Below, in pieces: positions 47,594 through 59,500 of a stretch of DNA of 64,000 nucleotides (positions within the stretch are counted from its first letter, which is position 1; each line of letters opens with the position of its first letter). The DNA is from Archivesica marissinica (Eukaryota; Mollusca; Bivalvia; Venerida; Vesicomyidae), in the NCBI GenBank assembly GCA_014843695.1, contig CM026395.1, forward strand, positions 50,574,557 through 50,638,556. Reading direction: 5' to 3'. A program made the position numbers and the translations under genes. Under the pieces are notes generated by a model. It saw nothing but the letters and a program-made list of their open reading frames with translations. It ran no database searches and had not been told where the DNA came from.

Positions 47594-50500
47594 CTACAAC
47601 AGAATCAAATTAAGGAAATGAATCGCAGTTAATAGTTTCCATCGAGGTATAAACTACATTGCACCTCCACGCTAACTTTAAACACGCCCAATACCCCGAT
47701 GTAAATCATTAATCCGCGATTCATTACTTATATTTTATATTGCTGCCAAATATTGCGAATTAACATTTTACATATAAATTAACAGCAATAGACTGAAAGA
47801 GATTAGAACGAAAGAAAACTTATATTAGTGGATGAGCATTCACTTCAGGTGCGAAAGGTCCGGAGTTCGAGCCCTGCTGGAGCCATTATGATTGTGCCCT
47901 TAAAAGTAAGGCATTTAAATTCCACATGCCTCTTCTCTCTCCCTCATGGCGATGGATTCCATCAGGAATGAGGTCTCGAGCTTGATTGCGAAGCAAGTTC
48001 TTACAACTTATATTAATCACTGTGCTATCACGATTTCCTACGACTTTGTTTTTTTGGCATATTTTTATGAAATGCCAAAAGACATATCTTTGCAATTTAG
48101 CTTTTTGGAATACTTACGTGTTGTAACATGTCTGACAGACATCAAATCAAATTTTATTACAGTCGGTCTACCCCCATTCAAGTTGTAAACAGAGTACAGC
48201 ACTATATATATATGAAAATAAAATCCACCTACTATCCTATCCATGCCGTCACAATATATGGTGAGCATTGAAACATTGGGGGTTTGAGCTTATAGGTCCA
48301 GTTGAATGTAGTCCCAATAACAAATATAGTTCATTTTTCTTTTTGGTAAAAATGCATTTTCATGACAGGCAGTGTATAATTTTTGTGTTTTTTTGGAGGA
48401 ATTATGTAACTTGAGAAGACAGTGATGTTATTCACAGCTGAGCACTGGCTATTTCAAACATTAAATTTGAAATATTTTTGGTGTGTTTCAGGTTGATTTG
48501 AATACCTCTTCACAGTGGATGTGGTATCAGAAGAAATGTAAGATTGGAATACTATGTATTTAATAGGCAATTTAATAGGCAATTTATTTCTTGTTTTACA
48601 ACCATCGATTGCAAACGTTCTTTCAGTGTTAGAATAAATAATCTCGATGTGGCCCAGATTGTAGGGCGATTGTTTTTTAATGTTTGCATATAAATAACTC
48701 GCAGTCCAATTAGCGCAGTGGTTAGCACACTCGCTTCACACCAATGCGACCCAATCCTCAAACCGGGAAGTATGTGAGATGGTACGATGGTCGCCAGATC
48801 GGACAGGTGGGTTTTCTCCGGGTACTCCGGTTTCCTCCCACACGATTGACCACATATACACTTTCATCCGAGCAACAAGAGCGATTAATATAAGTTGTTA
48901 AAACTTGCTTCGCAATCGTTGTAAAATAGTAAAAGTTTAAACTTGGGTATGTAGAACATTTTGAAAATTTAAGCATTAAAAAAAATGTAATGCTGCTAAT
49001 GAACCATTCACCTTTTCCCGGTCTCATACTTTACTTTTAATCATTCTCGGAACCTCGTTCCTGATAGAATCCATCGTCAAGAATGAGAGAGAAGAGGCAA
49101 TGTGGATTAAACCACCATCATGGTTCTGGCGGGGTTCAACCTCACGACATCTCGTTTACTTCTACTATCCCATACTTAACAATTGACCCTTTCAACACTA
49201 CATACCTATAAATAGGCTTCCAGTAAAATACACTTACCAAACAGACGGATCTGTAGTCCAGTGGTAACACGCTGGACTGGTAATCCAGGGATCGCAGGTT
49301 CGATCCCCCGTCTGACCCTAATAAAATTAACAGTCTTTCAGAGGGGACGTTAAACTGGGGTCTCGTGTCGGTGCTTTACACAGTGCACGTAAAAGAACCA
49401 GAGGAGATTCTGGAATTGGTCTCTGTCTGTATCATGCACTATCCTCCAAAATCTAACATAACTAATCTATTCAGGAGGCGTCGCTCATTTGGGCAACAGG
49501 TAGCGACGATAAATAAACGTAAAACACACACACACTTACCAAAGCAGCCTTTATCCCATTTGAAGATGACGAGCGGAAAATAGAATATCAGTCCAGCAAG
49601 GATGAAGATCAAGGCCCAGAGAAACTCGATCTGCGGCTCGTCAATGATTGGGGCCACCACAAGGTAGATGGAGCACAGAACGAAAATAATCGGGACTAGA
49701 ATGAACACCTGAATACGAAAACAATTCGAAGTTCAGTCATTATTTGTATAGTAACAATTAACCCTTTCAACACTACATATCTCTAAATAGGCTTACAAAA
49801 ATTGTAGATCCAGATGAGCCGGCTCATGGTGAGCCGCCTCATCAGGATCTGCACTTTTTGCCTGTAATATTATATTTTTAGACAAAATTACCCATTTTGA
49901 TAAATAAACTGGTCCAAATGTAATTTTCTTATTAATTTATTGGTCTACAAATATCATGGACCAGTCCATGTGAGTTACTTGGTGTTGAATGGGTTATATA
50001 TCATGCACCAGTCCATGTGAGTTACTTGGTGTTGAATGGGTTATATATCATGCACCAGTCCATGTGAGTTACTTGGTGTTGAATGGGTTATATATCATGC
50101 ACCAGTCCATGTCAGTTACTTGGTGTTGAATGGGTTATATATCATGCACCAGTCCATGTCAGTTACTTGGTGTTGAATGGGTTATATATCATGCACCAGT
50201 CCATGTCAGTTACTTGGTGTTGAATGGGTTATATATCATGCACCAGTCCATGTCAGTTACTTGGTGTTGAATGGGTTATATATCATGCACCAGTCCATGT
50301 CAGTTACTTGGTGTTGAATGGGTTATATATCATGCACCAGTCCATGTCAGTTACTTGGTGTTGAATGGGTTATATATCATGCACCAGTCCATGTCAGTTA
50401 CTTGGTGTTGAATGGGTTATATATCATGCACCAGTCCATGTCAGTTACTTGGTGTTGAATGGGTTATATATCATGCACCAGTCCATGTCAGTTACTTGGT

Positions 50501-53500
50501 GTTGAATGGGTTATATATCATGCACCAGTCCATGTCAGTTACTTGGTGTTGAATGGGTTATATATCATGCACCAGTCCATGTCAGTTACTTGGTGTTGAA
50601 TGGGTTATATATCATGCACCAGTCCATGTTAGTTACTTAGTGTTGAATGGGTTATATATCATGCACCAGTCCATGTGAGTTACTTGGTGTTGAATGGGTT
50701 ATATATCATGCACCAGTCCATGTGAGTTACTTGGTGTTGAATGGGTTATATACCCTGCACCAGTCCATGTGAGTTACTTGGTGTTGAATGGGTTATATAT
50801 CATGCACCAGTCCATGTGAGGTACTTGGTGTTGAATGGGTTATATATCATGCACCAGTCCATGTGAGTTACTTGGTGTTGAATGGGTTATATATCATGCA
50901 CCAGTCCATGTGAGGTACTTGGTGTTGAATGGGTTATATATCATGCACCAGTCCATGTGAGTTACTTGGTGTTGAATGGGTTATATATCATGGATCAGTC
51001 CATGTGAGTTACTTGGTGTTGAATGGGTTATATATCATGCACCAGTCCATGTGAGGTACTTGGTGTTGAATGGGTTAAGTCAACATTGTAAAGTACAGTG
51101 GATGGTAAACAGTGAGAATTAACAGTACCTTTCCTGGGCAGGCTCCAGCGGTTAACCAGTACTAGGTTCAACCTCTGTATGAAACTGCCAACTTTTTCAT
51201 ATAAAAAGACACGATTTGAGCGGGGGCTCGAACCCGTGACCATCAGTAATGATAGGTTACAGTGGTATACAAGTCAGCGACCGTAACCACTTGACCACGG
51301 AGGCGGACACAGTTTATCACATAACTATGCTTTTATACAGTTTCATACAGCCATCACATAGTGTCTTGTATGTACACACGTGTAATACAACCTGGAAGGA
51401 TTATGATTGGTTGACAGAATAATCCTTATAATTTGTAAATTAAACCTTAAATTATGCATATTTTTATTTGAATTGGGACATAACATTAATGATAAAACAA
51501 ACGACAAATTAAAAAATGTCTTGATATAAATAACGTTGTTTAAAACATAAATATAACTCTGTTTTTGCATAGATAGCAACTTTATTTTGTGCACAACTTT
51601 TATTAAAACTAGCGCTATATGATAAAGTGATAACAGGACCATACACTCGTGGTGATTTCATACCATATTTGATGAAACTCGCAGAATTTTGCTATTAAGC
51701 TCGCCAAAATTCATTTCATAAAATATGGTATGAAATCAACACTCATGTACGATAATATATATATATATCCGTATCACAGCTGTAGCAAGACTACTTGTCT
51801 CGCCTTTACATAACGTGAAAAATATTGTGTTATGTACATAATAAAATGATTAGGCCTACTGTAAATAAATCAAGCTTACACGTCTTCACATATAATACGC
51901 TTCATTCCTCGTTGAGTATAACAGCTGATTTTGATTTTAATGTTTCCCAACAGTGTCTATTTTTAAATGATGCTAGCTGTGACATCACAAAACAGATTGA
52001 CGTCACAAACAAGGTTGCATTCGACATATATTTCGTAAAGAAAAGAAAATTATCGTAACTGTTTTAGCAATGTTTTTGTATAATGATGGGCATATAATAA
52101 ACAGATTATTTGATTACTCTTTTGATACTTTGTATTGCACTCTCATGTGGTGATTCAAACAAGATCACACAGAGTCGTATTGCACTCTCATGTGGTGATT
52201 CAGACAAGATCACACAGAGTCGTATTGCACTCTCATGTGGTGATTCAAACAAGATCACACAGAGTCGTATTGCACTCTCATGTGGTGATTCAAACAAGAT
52301 CACACAGAGTCGTATTTCACTCTCATGTGGAGATTCAGACAAGACCACATGGAGTCGTATTGCACTCTCATGTGATGATTCAGACAAGATCACACAGAGT
52401 CGTATTGCACTATCATGTGATGATTCAGACAAGATCACATGGAGTCGTATTGCACTCTCATGTGGTGATTCAGACAAGATCACATGGAGTCGTATTGCAC
52501 TCTCATGTGGTGATTCAGACAAGATCACATTGAGTCATATTGTACTCTCATGTGGTGATTCAGACAAGATTACATGGAGTTGTATTGCACTCTCATGTGG
52601 TGATTCAGACAAGATCACATGGAGTCGTATTGCACTCTCATGTGGTGATTCAGACAAGATCACATGGAGTCATATTGTACTCTCATGTGGTGATTCAGAC
52701 AAGATCACATGGAGTCGTATTGCACTCTCATGTGGTGATTCAAACAAGACCACATGGAGTCGTATTGCACTCTCATGTGGTGATTCAGACAAGATCACAC
52801 AGAGCTGTATTGCACTCTCATGTGGTGATTCAGACAAGATCACATGGAGTCGTATTGCACTCTCATGTGGTGATTCAGACAAGATCACACAGAGTCGTAT
52901 TGTACTCTCATGTGGTGATTCAGACAAGATTACACAGAGTCGTATTGCACTCTCATGTGGTGATTCAGACAAGATCACACGAGAGGAGATCTTGTCTGAA
53001 TCACTCCTGAGTTCATTCGAGTGCAATACAATTTCAAGTACCCACTAATACTATTATATTTCACTGATTTAATTGGAATAAAATAAAATAATTACCTTAA
53101 TGGGTCTGTTATTGTTCGGTTTTTTTATTCTCAATATGAGAACACAGGAGACAGCAAGGCCATAGAATAACCAGGATGCAAAACTGAAGAAGTCTACGAG
53201 AGATCCAATGTCTGCTGGGATCACCATGAACATTGCCATGACACACTGAAACACAGAGGGGAATATGCACCACCAGCGTGTACTCGCAAACACCATATTC
53301 AATATGGCTCAACATATCAGTTTTTCTGCGAATACAAAAAAAAACAGTTGAAATAACTGAAGGTGAGTTGCAGTTGTGTCTATCCGATAAATGTGTTTAT
53401 ATGAAACAAACAGCATTAATGTTTGGGATCCATTCATATGACATGAAACAAATAGCATTCATGTTTGGGATCCATTCATATGACATGAAACAAATAGTAT

Positions 53501-56500
53501 TCATGTTGGAGGTCCATTGGTATTTACAGAAAACAAATAGTGTTCATGTTGGAGGTCCATTGGTATTTACAGAAAACAAATAGCATTCATGTTGGAGACC
53601 CATTGGAATTAATAGAAAACAAATAGTGTTCATGTTGGAGGTCCATTGGTATTTACAGAAAACAAATAGCATTCATGTTGGAGATCCATTGGGATTAATA
53701 GAAAACAAATAGCATTCATGTTGGAGATCCATTGGTATTTGCCAGAAACAAATAGCGTTCATGCTTGTGAGGGAATTCCATGATTAATGTTGAAGGTCCA
53801 TTCATATTTGCAAGATACATACTACGGTTATGTTGGAGGTCCATTCGTATTTGCAAGAAACGTACTACGTTTATGTTGGAGGTCCATTCGTATTTGCAAG
53901 ATACATACTACGGTTATGTTAGAGGTCCATTCGTATTTGCAAGAAACGTACTATGTTTATGTTGGAGGTCCATTCGTATTTGCAAGATACATACAACAGT
54001 TATGTTGGAGGTCCATTCGTATTTGCAAGATACATACAACAGTTATGTTGGAGGTCCATTCGTATTTGCAAGATACATACAACAGTTATGTTGGAGATCC
54101 ATTCGTATTTGCAAGAAACGTACTACGTCTATGTTGGAGGTCCATTCATATTTGCAAGATACATACAACGTGTATGTTGGAGGTCCATTCGTATTTGCAA
54201 AGATACATACTACGTTTATGTTGAGGTCCATTCGTATTTGCAAGATACATACAACGTTTATGTTGGAGGTCCATTCGTATTTGCAAGATACATACAACAG
54301 TTATGTTGGAGGTCCATTCGTATTTGCAAGATACATACAACAGTTATGTTGGAGATCCATTCGTATTTGCAAGAAACGTACTACGTCTATGTTGGAGGTC
54401 CATTCGTATTTGCAAGATACATACAACGTGTATGTTGGAGGTCCATTCGTATTTGCAAGATACATACAACAGTTATGTTGGAGATCCATTCGTATTTGCA
54501 AGAAACGTACTACGTCTATGTTGGAGGTCCATTCGTATTTGCAAGATACATACAACGTGTATGTTGGAGGTCCATTCGTATTTGCAAGATACATACAACA
54601 GTTATGTTGGAGATCCATTCGTATTTGCAAGAAATGTACTACGTGTATGTTGGAGGTCCATTCGTATTTGCAAGATACATACTACATCTATGTTGGAGGT
54701 CCATTCGTATTTGCAAGATACATACAACGTGTATGTTGGAGGTCCATTCGTATTTGCAAGATACATACTACATCTATGTTGGAGGACCATTCGTATTTGC
54801 AAGATACATACTACAGTTATGTTGGAGGTCCATTCGTATTTGCAAGATACATACAACGTGTATGTTGGAGTCCATTCGTATTTGCAAGATACATACTACA
54901 TCTATGTTGGAGGACCATTCGTATTTGCAAGATACATACTACAGTTATGTTGGAGGTCCATTCGTATTTGCAAGATACATACAACGTGTATGTTGAAGGT
55001 CCATTCGTATTTGCAAGAAACATACAACGTGTATGTTGAAGGTCCATTCGTATTTGCAAGATACATACAGGTGTATGTTGAAGGTCCATTCTTATTTGCA
55101 AGAAACATACAACGTGTATGTTGAGGTCCATTCGTATTTGCAAGATACATACAACATGTATGTTGGAGGTCCATTCGTATTTACAAGATACATACTACAT
55201 CTATGTTGAAGGTCCATTCGTATTTACAAGATACATACTACATCTATGTTGCACGTCCATCGTATTTACAAGATGCATACTACATCTATGTTGGAGGTCC
55301 ATTCGTATTTACAAGATACTATGTTGGAGGTCCATTCGTATTTGCAAGATACATACAACAGTTATGTTGGAGATCCATTCGTATTTGCAAGAAACGTACT
55401 ACGTCTATGTTGGAGGTCCATTCGTATTTGCAAGATACATACAACGTGTATGTTGGAGGTCCATTCGTATTTGCAAGATACATACAACAGTTATGTTGGA
55501 GATCCATTCGTATTTGCAAGAAACGTACTACGTCTATGTTGGAGGTCCATTCGTATTTGCAAGATACATACAACGTGTATGTTGGAGGTCCATTCGTATT
55601 TGCAAGATACATACAACAGTTATGTTGGAGATCCATTCGTATTTGCAAGAAACGTACTACGTCTATGTTGGAGGTCCATTCGTATTTGCAAGATACATAC
55701 AACGTGTATGTTGGAGGTCCATTCGTATTTGCAAGATACATACAACAGTTATGTTGGAGATCCATTCGTATTTGCAAGAAACGTACTACGTCTATGTTGG
55801 AGGTCCATTCGTATTTGCAAGATACATACAACGTGTATGTTGGAGGTCCATTCGTATTTGCAAGATACATACAACAGTTATGTTGGAGATCCATTCGTAT
55901 TTGCAAGAAATGTACTACGTGTATGTTGGAGGTCCATTCGTATTTGCAAGATACATACTACATCTATGTTGGAGGTCCATTCGTATTTGCAAGATACATA
56001 CAACGTGTATGTTGGAGGTCCATTCGTATTTGCAAGATACATACTACATCTATGTTGGAGGACCATTCGTATTTGCAAGATACATACTACAGTTATGTTG
56101 GAGGTCCATTCGTATTTGCAAGATACATACAACGTGTATGTTGGAGTCCATTCGTATTTGCAAGATACATACTACATCTATGTTGGAGGACCATTCGTAT
56201 TTGCAAGATACATACTACAGTTATGTTGGAGGTCCATTCGTATTTGCAAGATACATACAACGTGTATGTTGAAGGTCCATTCGTATTTGCAAGAAACATA
56301 CAACGTGTATGTTGAAGGTCCATTCGTATTTGCAAGATACATACAGGTGTATGTTGAAGGTCCATTCTTATTTGCAAGAAACATACAACGTGTATGTTGA
56401 GGTCCATTCGTATTTGCAAGATACATACAACATGTATGTTGGAGGTCCATTCGTATTTACAAGATACATACTACATCTATGTTGAAGGTCCATTCGTATT

Positions 56501-59500
56501 TACAAGATACATACTACATCTATGTTGCACGTCCATTCGTATTTACAAGATGCATACTACATCTATGTTGGAGGTCCATTCGTATTTACAAGATACATAC
56601 TACATCTATGTTGAAGGTCCATTCGTATTTACAAGATACATACTCGTATTTACAAGATGCATACTACATCTATGTTGGAGGTCCATTCGTATTTACAAGA
56701 TACATACTACATCTATGTTGAAGGTCCATTCGTATTTACAAGATACATACTACATCTATGTTGGAGGTCCATTCGTATTTACAAGATACATACTACATCT
56801 ATGTTGGAGGTCCATTTGTATTTGCAAGATACATACAACGTGTATGTTGGAGTCCATTCGTATTTGCAAGATACATACAACGTGTATGTTGAAGGTCCAT
56901 TCGTATTTGCAAGATACATACTACATCTAAGTTGCAGGTCCATTCGTATTTGCAAGATACATACTACGGTTATGTTGGAGTTTGATTATATATTATTTAC
57001 TGCAATGAATCAACGTTCATGCTCGGGATTTAACAATACTTACTGTGATGATGATCGCAGGAAGTGGAGTGAACAGTTTCACGTGCACGTATGATAGGAC
57101 TGACGGTAGATGCGACTCTCTACCTGCAGCATATACTAACCTGAAATATAGATGCACATGTAGATACACTGACAGGTAAAATACAGGTATAATAAACGAT
57201 CGTACGTATGTACTGTCAAACCTGTCTTAAGCAGCCAGCCAAGGGTATACTAGAAAGTGGCTGCTTAGCACAGGTGACTGCTTAATAGAGGTCACATGTA
57301 TAATAAAACAACATATTGGGAATCTGGAAACTGGCTGCTTAATACAGGTTGGCTGCTTAATAGAGGTCACATGTATAATAAAACAACATATTGGGAATCT
57401 GGAAACTGGCTGCTTAATACAGGTTGGCTGCTTAATAGAGGTGACCACTAATAAGACAGGTTTAACTGTATATAAAACATGACTATATAATTCACAGCGT
57501 GCATTAGAAAATGTAAGTCGCATAATTGATAGAATTGTTTAATACACATGTGTTAAGACATTCATATATGTGTCGCTCATATTGGCAGCCGGTAGTGATG
57601 ATAAATAAACGTAAAACACACAAAATGTAGCTATAACTTGAAGAGATGTTCATTTAAAGTGTATTGCAATAATAAAATGTTCAGGTACTACATTTTAGTT
57701 CACAATAAAATTAAAGTCGATTTGAAAATTGTCCACCTCCGTGGTCGAGTGGTTACGGTCTCTGACTCGTATGCCACTGTAACCTATCATCACTGATGGT
57801 CACGGGTTCGAGCCCCACTCAGGCCGTGTCTCATTTATATGAAAAGGTTGGCAGTTTCTTACGGAGGTTGGTGCACCCAAGTACTGGTTAACCGCTGGAG
57901 CCTGCCCAGGAAAGGTGTTGTTAAGTAAACTGCCCGCTGGCGATATAGCCCGAAATGGTGCTGATACAGGCGTAAAACCCGAAATATAATATAGTATATA
58001 TAGATTTGAAAATTATTTTGAGATTATTTATTATAATAAAATTTAAAAAGCCAACTTAAAGTAAGTCAAATAGCCCCTACCTTGATTATCAAATGGGTAT
58101 AATTTGAAATACTTGACCCCAAGAAAACCAAAAATGATATTACAACAAAATATATTATGAAATAAGGTGTGGACACTTTGACAAATTTGACCTCATTCCT
58201 GATGGAATCCAACGCCACGAGGGAGAGAGAAGAAGAGGCAACGCAGACTTAAATGCCTTGCCTAAGGGCACAATCGTAACGGTTCCAGCGGAGGCTCAAA
58301 CTCCGGGCATTTCGCACCTGAAGCGAACCGGGGCTAGCATGCTATCATGACATCCACAATTTCTTGGTTTGAGGTGTATGTATTTTTAGTCTGCTGCTCT
58401 GTGATGCGAAGGTCACATGGTCACAGATTGATTGTACAATTTGTTTTGGTTTTACGCCTTCATCAGTATCATTTTGGGCAATATTGCTGGCGGGCAGTTT
58501 ACGTAACAACACCTTTCATGGGCAGGCTCCAGTGGTTAACCAGTACTTGGTGCATAAAAATCGGCCAACCTTTTCATATAAACAGACACGGCCAGAACTG
58601 GGCTCGAACCAGTGACCATCAGTGATGATATGTTACAGTGGTATACAAGGGTTGCTTGTTGGTTTTGGGCGCTTAAAGTCTGCCCAACAGCTTAGGTCAT
58701 ATGGCGACTCTCCAGCTCTTTATTTGGAGGAGACAGACCCCGGGTGCTATTCGAGCATTATTTCAGGCACGGGCGGGCTACTGGGTAAAACCACTGACCT
58801 TCAGCAAGCCAGTTGGATATTTTTGGAAATAATTCAACACCCACAGTGGGAATTGAAGTCAAGGATCTCTATCCACAGTATGATAAATAGTCTTAAACTA
58901 TTTGTTTATAAATATATACCTTCCGGATGAGAAACAAAAGCCATTTGCAGCCCCGAATGTGGAAAACAGAACTGCAATGGGCATAATGATGTAGGCACTT
59001 CCAAGCATCTCCTTGCCCCAATCCTGCAAAAGAAATAGATGAGATTTGCATTTCAATGCATTTCAGCGATCACGAGATGAAAGAAAATCCTATCTTAAAC
59101 TAACAAACACAAATCTTCTTTTTCTTTTATGATTTCCAATGATTTTGGCTACTATAATATTTGGTTTCAAATTTGGTTCATTATTGAATACACAACCGCA
59201 CAACCACTTATGTTAGTATGAACGTCCGTAATAAGAAATAGTTCCTGTATAATTTTCAAGTTAGTTTCTGTTTGCCATCAAAACTACAGACAATACATTA
59301 CATTATAATTAACTATTCATGATCAGGAAATAGCTCAAATACAAAAGTACATCCAACCGTGGAGGAATACGTTAACCCAAGCAGTGACAGAGAAATTTTC
59401 TTTCACCGAGAAAACTTTATAATTCAATATTTAAATCGCTATTGCATTTCCTTCGTTCAACGTATGTGCTCTGATTGTATACAATTTCACATAAGGGTTC

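Noticed and set aside
52110..53048. 312-codon frame of cysteine-containing 15-residue repeats
   Set aside because: Artefact of the 45-bp array; opposite strand and other frames are equally open.
53780..56400. Several overlapping 270-420-codon frames with repeated aromatic residues
   Set aside because: The 43-bp array reads through all three phases in turn; there is no single coding frame.
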